A stretch of 26,158 nt of DNA from positions 1 to 26,158 of IMG/VR virus record IMGVR_UViG_3300006919_000378. One strand, 5' to 3'. Positions 16,595 through 21,550 of this stretch are shown in pieces. Below the pieces are notes generated by a model that was not told where the DNA came from, made no database searches, and worked only from the letters and a program-made list of their open reading frames with translations. Made by a program: the position numbers and the translations under genes. How positions within the stretch are numbered: the stretch's first letter is position 1; every line of letters begins with the position of its first letter. This DNA comes from a virus.

Positions 16595-16830
16595 AAGTTA
16601 CTTCCAACAACGGGTGTTTTAAGAACTTCACTACCTGCCCCTGTATTAGATGCATTAACACCACCACCAATACTATCTTTTATACTTTTAAAAGTAACCA
16701 AAGCATCGTTTACTTGTGGTGTTTTAGAGTTACCTGGTTTTCTTTTACCAACTATTAAAACGTCATTATCTTCTGGAGTTACTATAGTGTTTCTTCTAAA
16801 TAACCCAAGTATTTCTTTTATTATATTCAT
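16579..16830 (-). pseudogene. 5' part of frameshifted tail-fibre gene (virion-attachment end)
   Basis: This open frame of 83 residues starts at ATG 16830, 1 base after the upstream stop. It begins MNIIKEILGLFRRNTIVTPE, continues through a Val/Asp/Ser segment and ends GAGSEVLKTPVVGSNL followed by the out-of-frame SLEH. In fibre proteins 'G.G.evlK..vgs.LeFRtl.aG..I.lTqn.d.i.I' is a frequent run. Here the first half is in this frame and EFRTLRAGSNITLTQ is in the -1 frame starting at 16594. Restoring the frame gives one protein of about 305 residues. The shift lies at 16592-16597 (minus strand AAC TTG AGT). No classical slippery heptamer is present there. Confidence 0.7.
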
Positions 16831-16831
16831 T

Positions 16832-17143
16832 TTATGATAAAGTTATGTCAGTTACGTAATAATCACCAGCTCCACTCAAAGTATAAGTAAATGTTTCTGT
16901 GACAGTTAAACCAAGAGAAGCACTAGAATATCTTATACTTGATACTCTTCTTAAAGTAGGATCATCAGGATCAGCATAAGTAAAAGTTTTTACAAGATCA
17001 TTTGCCTGATCCTGTAATTTTTTTAAATCTGCTGAAGCTCCTCCTAATGCATCATGAATTTTATTCATGATTTTAATCATAGAAAACTGCCAATTATAAT
17101 TAGATTTTCTATTTCCTTGGGTATTTTGATTACCGTATCCCAT
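16832..17143 (-). CDS. Fibre-associated structural protein (YTYADPDDPTL type)
   Basis: This 103-residue protein is the first gene of the late operon (ATG 17143). A Gly/Asn/Gln-rich start (MGYGNQNTQGNRKSNYN) leads into a helix with MIKIMNKIHDAL and LKKLQDQANDLV, then a beta part (FTYADPDDPTLRRVSSIRYS, SASLGLTVTETFTYTLSGAG, DYYVTDITLS). Small proteins with this 'Y.YADPd.PtL.rVs.I.Y.s.s.G.t.tetF.Y...g..Y.v..I.ls' pattern recur before tail-fibre genes in Bacteroidetes phages and in fibre domains. I infer a fibre, baseplate or appendage component. It stops one base before the start of the fibre gene. Confidence 0.6.
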   Translation of the reverse strand: MGYGNQNTQGNRKSNYNWQFSMIKIMNKIHDALGGASADLKKLQDQANDLVKTFTYADPDDPTLRRVSSIRYSSASLGLTVTETFTYTLSGAGDYYVTDITLS

Positions 17144-17169
17144 GTATTTAAAGTTTATATATAAAGGAA

Positions 17170-17220
17170 TATGAGTTTTTACTCATACTTTAATATACCT
17201 AATTTAAATTAGATATCAAA
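17170..17220 (-). promoter_or_regulatory. Predicted late promoter with palindromic operator and leader hairpin
   Basis: On the minus strand TTTG (17220-17217) is followed after 19 bases by TATATTAA (17197-17190), close to the Bacteroidetes -33/-7 arrangement. Between the two boxes lies a perfect 14-bp palindrome, CTAATTTAAATTAG (17199-17212), well placed for a repressor or activator. Just downstream is a perfect hairpin, TATGAGT-TTTT-ACTCATA (17170-17187), in the expected leader. The first late gene starts at 17143. Confidence 0.5.
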
Positions 17221-17232
17221 AAATTATAATGA

Positions 17233-17261
17233 AAAAAGGTCCCCTGAGAAAGGACCTTTTT
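17233..17261. terminator. Bidirectional rho-independent terminator
   Basis: AAAAGGTCC, a 9-base loop, and GGACCTTTTT form a stem flanked by A's on the left and T's on the right, so it works on either strand. It can end the zincin transcript on the minus strand and shields the late promoter just to its left. Confidence 0.75.
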
Positions 17262-17356
17262 ACCGAATCAAAGTTATGTATAAACGTAGTCTAATCTTTA
17301 AAAGCAGAAATAAGATTTGACACCTCTAATTTAAAATATTTTCTTCAAAAAGAAAA

Positions 17357-17806
17357 CTATAATTCATCTAATGGTTCTTCAGGTAATTTTTTTTCAGCAT
17401 TCTTTATAACCTTATTAACATTTCTAACAATGTCTTCAATAAGATATGCTTGTATTTCATTATTCTCACCGTTTACTTCAACACCTACAATATCCATAAT
17501 ATACCAACTCAAATGAACTGCTTCATGAACAACAGTACTCAAAACTGACGGGTGATCCTCCACATTAAAATCAGAACCTGCTAACCCTACTAATAAACAA
17601 AGATGATTACCCAATTCGTCATGTTTTAGAAGAAAAGAGTATCCCAAAGCTCCGCTAGTTCTTGACTGAGACAACTTCAAACCAGGATACATGCTTTCCG
17701 CATGCACTGTAGCATCCTTCATATTACTAGCGACAATAACCTCATACGAAACATGAAACAAAGGCACTTTTACCTTTTCAGAATATACAGAAAAATATTC
17801 TTCCAT
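17357..17806 (-). CDS. Small zinc metalloprotease-like protein (HExxH minizincin)
   Basis: This 149-residue protein has the zincin signature HEAVH at residues 94-98, in a helix preceded by a hydrophobic strand (HLCLLVGL). E117 in GENNEIQAYLIEDIV lies about 19 residues further on and is a candidate third ligand, as in gluzincin-type HExxH...E enzymes. Length and the 'NE.qAY' segment resemble small phage zincins found in crAss-like and other phages, usually of unknown substrate. It has no signal peptide, so it would act in the cytoplasm. It is transcribed alone, divergently from the early genes at 17936, and ends before the bidirectional terminator at 17233-17261. Peptide cleavage is predicted from the motif only. 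Confidence 0.65.
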   Translation of the reverse strand: MEEYFSVYSEKVKVPLFHVSYEVIVASNMKDATVHAESMYPGLKLSQSRTSGALGYSFLLKHDELGNHLCLLVGLAGSDFNVEDHPSVLSTVVHEAVHLSWYIMDIVGVEVNGENNEIQAYLIEDIVRNVNKVIKNAEKKLPEEPLDEL

Positions 17807-17935
17807 AACACAATACTTTTAGTTTATACATAAGCCTAAATATACAAAAAATAATTCTTACCCCCATACAAATTTAACCATATTATAACCCCCCAGGTGT
17901 TTTTTCATGTCAACTTATTTCAGTATATTATACTT

Positions 17936-18163
17936 ATGAAAAACCCATTAAGAACTAACTCTAAAAAACCTAAACATAGGCTAACAATACCTGCCAAAAT
18001 GATGGCAGACATAGAACGCATGTTCAAAGATCCTAATGAGTCTAACATGGAAGCATTTGAAGAATTTAAGCAAACCCTAGTAGATGAAGAGATGTACACA
18101 ATGCTTAAACAACTCTACGCCTTAGAAAAGTTCTACAAAATATACATCCCTTTCAAAAAGTAA
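17936..18163 (+). CDS. Small basic/helical early protein (unknown)
   Basis: The internal ATG at 17936 (MKNPLRTNSK) is preferred to an in-frame upstream start at 17897, which would add a hydrophobic Phe/Ile-rich stretch inside what looks like leader. The product has 75 residues. The N-terminus is very basic (NSKKPKHRLTIPAK), the middle is acidic helical (MMADIERMFKDPNESNMEAF), and the C-terminus is aromatic-basic (YALEKFYKIYIPFKK). It is the first rightward gene after the strand switch. It has no Shine-Dalgarno box. I see no family signature; a host-takeover or DNA-associated role is a guess from position. Confidence 0.55.
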   Translation: MKNPLRTNSKKPKHRLTIPAKMMADIERMFKDPNESNMEAFEEFKQTLVDEEMYTMLKQLYALEKFYKIYIPFKK

Positions 18164-18535
18164 TCTTGCCTTTTTAAAAAATTCTGGAATAGTGAATGTG
18201 TGGGGTCTTATATATTCAACTCCCCCACAAAAATTATACGGAGGCTACCCCCCGCACTTTCTGTAGCAGCATGCGTGTTTTCCTGCGTCAAACACAAAAG
18301 CATGCTTTGCTAGCAGAAAGCTTTGCTCATGTCAGATGGCTTTGCCATCTGCCATTCAACTCATGCCAAACCTCATTCATGTTTTGCTTGTGCAAGCACA
18401 AAGCAAACCATTCATGCTTTCTACAATGATCTTTGCAAGATCATAGTATAAAGGCGGTTTGTCAACTTCCCTTGCAAGCTTGCGCTTGCTGCGGTCAAAT
18501 CAAGCTGCGCTTGTCAACCTTATGTAGTAACGCTA
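18164..18535. repeat. 400-base noncoding stretch with cluster of small perfect hairpins
   Basis: No credible gene is seen here. After a TGTGGGG/CCCCACA stem (18199-18229), the interval 18297-18513 holds: the palindrome AAAGCATGCTTT (18297-18308); CAGATGGC-TTT-GCCATCTG (18333-18351); TGCTTG-TG-CAAGCA (18385-18398); ATGATCTT-TGC-AAGATCAT (18426-18444); the palindrome GCAAGCTTGC (18474-18483); and CAAGC-TGC-GCTTG (18501-18513). The word CTTTGC or TTTGC recurs in or beside most of the loops. It lies near the divergence of leftward and rightward genes, so an origin is possible. An RNA role is also possible. Confidence 0.55.
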
Positions 18536-18545
18536 TTCCTTTCTT
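18536..18545 (+). promoter_or_regulatory. TTCCTTTCTT motif, copy 1
   Basis: Shortest of seven matches (the run continues GTC instead of TT). It lies 30 bases before the ATG of the 54-aa gene at 18566. Its role as a phage-specific transcription or leader signal is inferred from repeated placement. Confidence 0.45.
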
Positions 18546-18565
18546 GTCAGCAAATTATTAAAATT

Positions 18566-18730
18566 ATGGAAAATCTAACAGACTTATTAGAGTACGTAAA
18601 GCGTAATAACCTTCAAGAAGACTTCAACAAAGTCTTAGAAGTAATTACTTCTATTGAACCAGGAAAATCAAAAGATTTTTGGTTCATTTTAGGAAACTAT
18701 GCTGTATGTATAGAAAAAGAGAAAGCTTAA
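18566..18730 (+). CDS. 54-aa small acidic early protein
   Basis: This 54-residue protein begins MENLTDLLEYVKRNNLQEDF and ends FILGNYAVCIEKEKA. The first 30 residues form an amphipathic helix pair. It has a clean ATG, coding-like composition, and its own terminator, whose stem overlaps the last four codons and stop (18720-18748). The motif TTCCTTTCTT lies 30 bases upstream. No family was recognised. Being a complete single-gene unit like its neighbours is the main argument that it is real. Confidence 0.6.
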   Translation: MENLTDLLEYVKRNNLQEDFNKVLEVITSIEPGKSKDFWFILGNYAVCIEKEKA

Positions 18731-18748
18731 CAGCTTTCTTTTTTTTTT
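18720..18748 (+). terminator. Rho-independent terminator of 54-aa gene
   Basis: AGAAAGCT-TAAC-AGCTTTCT gives an 8-bp perfect stem (18720-18739) followed by nine T. The T-run flows directly into motif copy 2. Confidence 0.85.
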
Positions 18749-18758
18749 CCTTTCTTTT
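18747..18758 (+). promoter_or_regulatory. TTCCTTTCTTTT motif, copy 2
   Basis: It directly follows the terminator T-run and is followed by the structured noncoding interval 18786-19034, not by a protein gene. Confidence 0.45.
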
Positions 18759-18785
18759 CAAAAAATGTTTATACACATGACCATG

Positions 18786-19034
18786 CTATGCTAACATAGA
18801 GGGGGGATTGTGAGAGCTGTGACTAGTACTCACAGGAGAGGGAATGTAGGCCCTTAACATTTTTTTAAATAAAAGGCGTGTGTATGCTCTGTAGTGGAGC
18901 AAGCCAGCCTTATTAATATAGATGTGGATAGGAAACCACGTTAAAAAACTTGCCACGGCAATCTATAAGCGTAAGGATAGGACTTAGCAGTGCCTAAATA
19001 ACACAAGAGGGGTAACTACCCAACTGCTATTTTT
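18786..19034 (+). ncRNA. Candidate structured noncoding RNA (~250 nt) with own terminator
   Basis: This is noncoding by inspection, with dense nested stems: CTATG-CTAA-CATAG (18786-18799); TGTGAG/CTCACA (18809-18814 with 18829-18834); AATGT/ACATT followed by T7 (18843-18861); AAGGC/GCCTT (18873-18877 with 18907-18911) enclosing TGCTC-TGTAGTG-GAGCA (18885-18901). A junction is closed by TATAGAT/ATCTATA (18917-18923 with 18961-18967) and contains GTGG/CCAC (18924-18939) and TTGC-CACG-GCAA (18950-18961). A final TAGCAGT/ACTGCTA stem (18985-18991 with 19023-19029) holds GGGT-AACT-ACCC and is followed by T5, like a terminator. GGATAGGA occurs twice. No known RNA class was recognised. The strand is inferred from the terminator and neighbours. 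Confidence 0.6.
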
Positions 19035-19044
19035 CCTTTCTTTT
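19033..19044 (+). promoter_or_regulatory. TTCCTTTCTTTT motif, copy 3
   Basis: It overlaps the T-run ending the candidate RNA and lies 45 bases before the ATG at 19078, which heads a three-gene unit. Confidence 0.5.
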
Positions 19045-19077
19045 TTAAAAAAATTGTTAATCATAAAACTTCTAGCT

Positions 19078-19215
19078 ATGAAGAAATCTCTTTTTAGCCG
19101 TCTGCTTATTGACGGCATCCTGCACTACGTGCAGACCATCACATACTCTGACGGTAAGTCCGTCAAGCGCATTGTTGACGGTCAAGGAAACTTGGTCAAA
19201 GTTGAAAAGCTTTGA
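19078..19215 (+). CDS. 45-aa small basic early protein
   Basis: This 45-residue protein begins MKKSLFSRLLIDGILHYVQT and ends RIVDGQGNLVKVEKL. It has alternating strand-like segments (ILHYVQTITYSDGKSVKRIV), suggesting a tiny beta fold. It uses more GC-rich codons than its neighbours. The ATG follows motif copy 3 by 45 bases. Its stop codon overlaps the TTG start of the next gene (TTGA), so the two are likely co-translated. No family was recognised. Confidence 0.6.
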   Translation: MKKSLFSRLLIDGILHYVQTITYSDGKSVKRIVDGQGNLVKVEKL

Positions 19216-19358
19216 CTCTCTTTGCCGTTAAGGTAGCTACGCCTAGTGGTGTGGCTACCATCAATGTTCTTGCTGCCAGTAAATGGCATGCCATGGACAT
19301 TGTAAAGAATAAATTAATTGAAGGCAGAATCATATCTGCCAAACCTAAAAAAATATAA
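19212..19358 (+). CDS. 48-aa small protein starting at TTG
   Basis: The only in-frame start is TTG 19212, embedded in the stop of the previous gene (TTGA overlap). The product has 48 residues: it begins (M)TLFAVKVATPSGVATINV and continues LAASKWHAMDIVKNKL to a Lys-rich end. The strand-then-helix pattern (KVATPSGVATINVLAAS, then KWHAMDIVKNKLIEG) reads like a genuine folded domain. It ends 5 bases before the membrane-protein ATG. A start at a later codon is possible but would remove the strand. No family is known to me. Confidence 0.5.
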   Translation: MTLFAVKVATPSGVATINVLAASKWHAMDIVKNKLIEGRIISAKPKKI

Positions 19359-19363
19359 TTGTT

Positions 19364-19639
19364 ATGAAAAATTTCTTGAAAGAATTTGAGCTGGAAAAGA
19401 ATCCAGCAAATTTATTCATGTTAATAGCTATTACTTCTGTATCAGCAGTAATAGCAATTAACTTGTTGATAGCTCTTGTGGGGTTACCTACAATTGTGTT
19501 TTGTTCAGCCTTCATATTATTTACAGCTTCAATAGCTGTAATGGTAGAACAGAAACAATGGACAATGTTGGCATTAATAATCTTTGGATTCTGCTGCATC
19601 ATTTATGGTGTGGTACATCAAGCAGGATTAACTATGTAG
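19364..19639 (+). CDS. Small integral membrane protein (91 aa)
   Basis: This 91-residue protein has a short charged N-terminus (MKNFLKEFELEKNPANLF) and three hydrophobic segments: about residues 18-38 (LIAITSVSAVIAINLLIALV), 42-60 (TIVFCSAFILFTASIAVMV) and 66-87 (MLALIIFGFCCIIYGVV). These are joined by a short EQKQW loop, so it should span the inner membrane three times. It is the last gene of a three-gene unit ended by a strong terminator. A role in superinfection exclusion or membrane remodelling is conceivable but not shown. A 85-aa opposite-strand frame over it is a shadow. Confidence 0.65.
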   Translation: MKNFLKEFELEKNPANLFMLIAITSVSAVIAINLLIALVGLPTIVFCSAFILFTASIAVMVEQKQWTMLALIIFGFCCIIYGVVHQAGLTM

Positions 19640-19642
19640 TAG

Positions 19643-19668
19643 AGAGGAGCTTATGCTCCTCTTTTTTT
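19643..19668 (+). terminator. Rho-independent terminator after membrane-protein gene
   Basis: AGAGGAGC-TTAT-GCTCCTCT is a perfect 8-bp stem followed by seven T, 4 bases after the stop codon. Confidence 0.9.
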
Positions 19669-19731
19669 GTAGGGAGTGGTATGTTATTACTATCATCTCC
19701 CAACCTTCTGTCAACCCAACATCAGACAGTA

Positions 19732-19743
19732 TTCCTTTCTTTT
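19732..19743 (+). promoter_or_regulatory. TTCCTTTCTTTT motif, copy 4
   Basis: It lies 48 bases before ATG 19780. The following leader (AAAATTATT ... ATTCACTTTTTAA) is nearly identical to that after copy 5, so conservation extends to about 45 bases. Confidence 0.55.
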
Positions 19744-19779
19744 TTATAAAATTATTATTCACTTTTTAATTCATAAACT

Positions 19780-20157
19780 ATGAAGAATTTATCATTGCCA
19801 TTTGGCATCTCAGAAATTACAGGAACAGGCTTTTGGGCAGTTAAAATGACTGCAAAAATTAGCAATGCTGATAGAGAAGAGTTGAAGAGCAGGTTCCATA
19901 ACCTTATCGTAGCAGAGGTGCCAAGTAAAGACGGTGGAGAACCCACAACACACAAATTTACTATGGTATGCACTTACCATGAAGTGTGGAAATTCTATGA
20001 TTCGCTAAAGCTGGCAATCATAGAGCGCAAACTGGAAGACCTCCGTGATGCGCGTAATAAAATCAAAAACAAGTACGCAACCGTGCCTGTAGATGATGAT
20101 GGAAGGCGTAGGTATGAGGAAATGGAGGATATCTTCTCTGATGAACTGCCGTGGTAA
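19780..20157 (+). CDS. 125-aa early protein with acidic-aromatic tail
   Basis: This 125-residue protein has a beta-rich first half (SEITGTGFWAVKMTAKISNA ... HKFTMVCTYHEVWKFY) and a charged helical second half (LKLAIIERKLEDLRDARNKI). It ends in a short acidic tail with a hydrophobic tip (DIFSDELPW). The tip recalls the C-terminal peptide of single-strand DNA-binding proteins (D/E then I-P-F), but no OB-fold signature can be proved by eye. It forms a single-gene unit between motif copy 4 and the terminator at 20164-20197. Its neighbour at 20252 also has an acidic-aromatic tip. Function unknown, with replication-associated as a speculative reading. Confidence 0.6.
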   Translation: MKNLSLPFGISEITGTGFWAVKMTAKISNADREELKSRFHNLIVAEVPSKDGGEPTTHKFTMVCTYHEVWKFYDSLKLAIIERKLEDLRDARNKIKNKYATVPVDDDGRRRYEEMEDIFSDELPW

Positions 20158-20163
20158 GAAAAA

Positions 20164-20197
20164 GGTTGAAGCCCATTTAGGGCTTCACCCTCTTTTT
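20164..20197 (+). terminator. Rho-independent terminator after 125-aa gene
   Basis: TGAAGCCC-ATTTA-GGGCTTCA (20167-20187), extended by GG/CC, is followed by CTCTTTTT, 9 bases after the stop. Confidence 0.8.
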
Positions 20198-20202
20198 CAA
20201 CT

Positions 20203-20214
20203 TTCCTTTCTTTT
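20203..20214 (+). promoter_or_regulatory. TTCCTTTCTTTT motif, copy 5
   Basis: It lies 49 bases before ATG 20252, just downstream of a terminator. It shares the extended A/T leader with copy 4. Confidence 0.55.
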
Positions 20215-20251
20215 TTAAAATTATTTTTATTCACTTTTTAAATTATTAATT

Positions 20252-20674
20252 ATGGCACTTACAGCTAAAATCTTGAGACAGTACAACAAGGATTACAACG
20301 GAGAAAAACGCACAATGTATGTGTACACCATTCACGGCAGCTCTGCCGAGGTAGCGGAGTATATCTCTGCACAAGGAGAAAACTGCCAATACTCAGCAGA
20401 AAATCCTGAAATTCCTCTATTGTTTACGTCCCTGTACGTACAAGATGAAATGCCTGTGCGTTACAGCGCATACAACAAAAGGTATGCTCTAGACACCAAT
20501 TTTGCTGAAAGATTACTATCTCAAGCAAAATACTTTGGTGCAGAAGAAACGTTCAGGGAGGCGTACGGCAATATGCTAGCGCAACAACTTTCAGGAATCA
20601 AAATCTCCCAAGAACCTACCACACCTAAACTCACTCCAGCCGTTGAGGATGAAGAAGAGTTTCCATTTGAGTAA
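20252..20674 (+). CDS. 140-aa early protein, paralog of 21677-22063
   Basis: This 140-residue protein is clearly related to the product at 21677-22063. Shared features in order are a strand block (YVYTIHGSSAEVAEYISAQG against FVYGVSGNATELAEFEAAQG), a 'P L.FT' segment, and a C-terminal helix with alternating Ala/Gln (LAQQLSG against AAQSILG). It ends in an acidic-aromatic tail (VEDEEEFPFE) of the kind found at the tips of single-strand DNA-binding proteins. The N-terminal half is probably a small beta fold. It forms a single-gene unit: motif copy 5, gene, terminator 20682-20707. Function unknown. An ssDNA- or RNA-binding role is speculative. Confidence 0.65.
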   Translation: MALTAKILRQYNKDYNGEKRTMYVYTIHGSSAEVAEYISAQGENCQYSAENPEIPLLFTSLYVQDEMPVRYSAYNKRYALDTNFAERLLSQAKYFGAEETFREAYGNMLAQQLSGIKISQEPTTPKLTPAVEDEEEFPFE

Positions 20675-20681
20675 CCAATAA

Positions 20682-20707
20682 GGCCCGTGTAACAGCGGGT
20701 CTTTTTT
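20682..20707 (+). terminator. Rho-independent terminator after 140-aa gene
   Basis: GGCCCG-TGTAACAG-CGGGTC (6 bp including one G-U) is followed by six T, 7 bases after the stop. Confidence 0.85.
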
Positions 20708-20719
20708 AAATTATCAAAT

Positions 20720-20797
20720 ATGTTAGGTAGTCTTTTAATAACAGTTCTAATATGGATAATCTTTTACAAGGTTGCCATAGAAGAACCAAAACCATAA
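20720..20797 (+). CDS. 25-aa single-span membrane mini-protein
   Basis: ATG 20720 opens a 25-residue frame whose first 18 residues are a hydrophobic span (MLGSLLITVLIWIIFYKV), followed by a polar end (AIEEPKP). A 25-base leader separates it from the previous terminator, and its own terminator follows 5 bases after the stop, so it has a complete unit to itself. That is the main reason to take it as real. Small phage peptides of this kind often act on the host membrane, but nothing specific is visible. Confidence 0.45.
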   Translation: MLGSLLITVLIWIIFYKVAIEEPKP

Positions 20798-20802
20798 AAA
20801 AG

Positions 20803-20834
20803 ACAGGTGATCCTCACGGAACACCTGTTTTTTT
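20803..20834. terminator. Rho-independent terminator after mini-protein gene
   Basis: ACAGGTG (20803-20809) pairs with CACCTGT (20822-20828) around a 12-base loop and is followed by seven T. The preceding A6 makes it potentially bidirectional. Confidence 0.8.
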
Positions 20835-20848
20835 CTGAAGAAATGGCT

Positions 20849-20952
20849 TTGCAACAAGTTGCAAGTCATATATTTCAAGCATAAATGCTTGAAGGAAATG
20901 GTGTTCACTGCGTTCACGCTATGGTTTAATGATGCAAGACGCAAGCATTGCG
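20849..20952. repeat. Second cluster of short-loop hairpins
   Basis: Within a 240-base noncoding gap lie three perfect hairpins: TTGCAAC-AA-GTTGCAA (20849-20864), TTCAAGCAT-AA-ATGCTTGAA (20874-20893) and CGCAA-GCA-TTGCG (20940-20952). The word GGCTTTGC, also in the 18297-18513 cluster, occurs at its left edge. Loops of 2-3 bases suit cruciform DNA better than a folded RNA. No gene is seen here. Confidence 0.5.
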
Positions 20953-21039
20953 CAAAGAGCTTTACTATCATCATCCTCCTTCCTTCTACATTATACAGAA
21001 TACAGAGGAAATCCAAGAAATTTTTTGTATATTAGAAAT

Positions 21040-21336
21040 ATGAGCAAACAGACAAATAAGAGAAACCGCAACGCTGGCAAAAGCACAGGCAAAAGCAAGT
21101 CAGCAAAATACTTTGCTAAGAATCCCAAGGCAAGAGCAAAGAAGAATGCCTACAACAAAGAATACCACAGCACACCAGAGCGCAAGAAATACAGAGCCAA
21201 GCTTAATAAGGTCACAAGAAAGAAGAGTATACCGGGTATGGACGTGTCCCACACTAAATCAGGCAAGCTAGTAAGAGAAAAGCGCTCTACTAACCGCGCT
21301 AGAAATGGTAAGAATGGCAAGTCTAGTAAGAAATGA
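21040..21336 (+). CDS. Lys/Arg-rich basic protein (phage 'DxSHT' family)
   Basis: The ATG at 21040 (MSKQTNKRNRNAGKSTGK) is preferred to an in-frame start at 20929 because the upstream part is Ser/Leu-rich and lies in the hairpin region. The 98-residue product is very basic throughout. It contains a KNPKARAKKNAYNKEYHSTP block, an RKKYR helix, then PGMDVSHTKSGKLV and NRARNGKNGK near the end. The combination 'KNP.AR.KK.AY...Y.sTP.rrkyRa.L...r' with 'DvSHTk.G.lV' recurs in small proteins of many tailed phages. These remain uncharacterised. Its charge suggests nucleic-acid binding, possibly packaged-DNA or ribosome/RNA association. A terminator-like palindrome follows at 21355. Confidence 0.65.
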   Translation: MSKQTNKRNRNAGKSTGKSKSAKYFAKNPKARAKKNAYNKEYHSTPERKKYRAKLNKVTRKKSIPGMDVSHTKSGKLVREKRSTNRARNGKNGKSSKK

Positions 21337-21354
21337 ATCTCTGTCAACTCCTTT

Positions 21355-21387
21355 AAAGTCTTTTAAAGACTTTTAAAGTTATTTTTT
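21355..21387 (+). terminator. A/T-rich palindrome and T-run, probable terminator
   Basis: AAAGTCTTT-T-AAAGACTTT (21355-21373) is followed by TAAAG and TTATTTTTT. Related TTTTAAAG words recur at 21520-21540. It lies 18 bases after the basic-protein stop codon. Confidence 0.55.
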
Positions 21388-21412
21388 CAACTCTTTTTTC
21401 AACTCTTTTTTT

Positions 21413-21424
21413 TTCCTTTCTTTT
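21413..21424 (+). promoter_or_regulatory. TTCCTTTCTTTT motif, copy 6
   Basis: It is followed by a short noncoding interval with its own stems (21436-21550) and then by copy 7. No gene lies between copies 6 and 7. Confidence 0.45.
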
Positions 21425-21435
21425 TATTAATATTT

Positions 21436-21550
21436 ACTTGCGTTTTCTGCGCAAGTTTAGCTACGTCAGCTCTTATAGTCATACTGTAATTGAGCTATGT
21501 CAGCTTGTTTAGGGTAAAAAGTCTTTTAAAGTCATTTAAAGCCACTTTTT
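21436..21550 (+). ncRNA. Candidate short noncoding RNA between motif copies 6 and 7
   Basis: About 115 bases without an open frame. A 7-bp hairpin ACTTGCG-TTTTCTG-CGCAAGT (21436-21456) starts it. AGCTACGTCAGCT (21459-21471) and AGCTATGTCAGCT (21493-21505) are direct repeats with one mismatch. A distal stem AAAAAGT/ACTTTTT (21516-21522 with 21544-21550) runs into a T-tract like a terminator. Placement between two motif copies fits a short independent transcript. The remaining bases of the 340-base gap 21337-21676 hold the A/T palindrome at 21355, the motifs and the leader of the next gene. Confidence 0.4.

Noticed and set aside
18196-18429. 77-aa open frame in the hairpin cluster (plus strand)
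   Set aside because: It is rich in Cys/His/Phe from the repeated TTTGC/CATGC words, has no homology-like pattern and runs through several perfect palindromes. Noncoding structure explains it better.
18839-18861. Possible H-type pseudoknot (AGGG/CCCT crossing AATGT/ACATT), suggesting a small riboswitch
   Set aside because: The first connecting loop would have zero bases across a 5-bp helix, which is sterically unlikely. The simple AATGT/ACATT hairpin with T7 is enough.
18297-20952. CRISPR array
   Set aside because: The palindromes are of different sequence and length and are not regularly spaced. No cas gene is present.
20929-21039. 37-residue N-terminal extension of the basic protein
   Set aside because: The extension is Ser/Leu/Phe-rich, unlike the rest of the protein, and covers hairpin DNA. 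The ATG at 21040 gives the usual start of this family.
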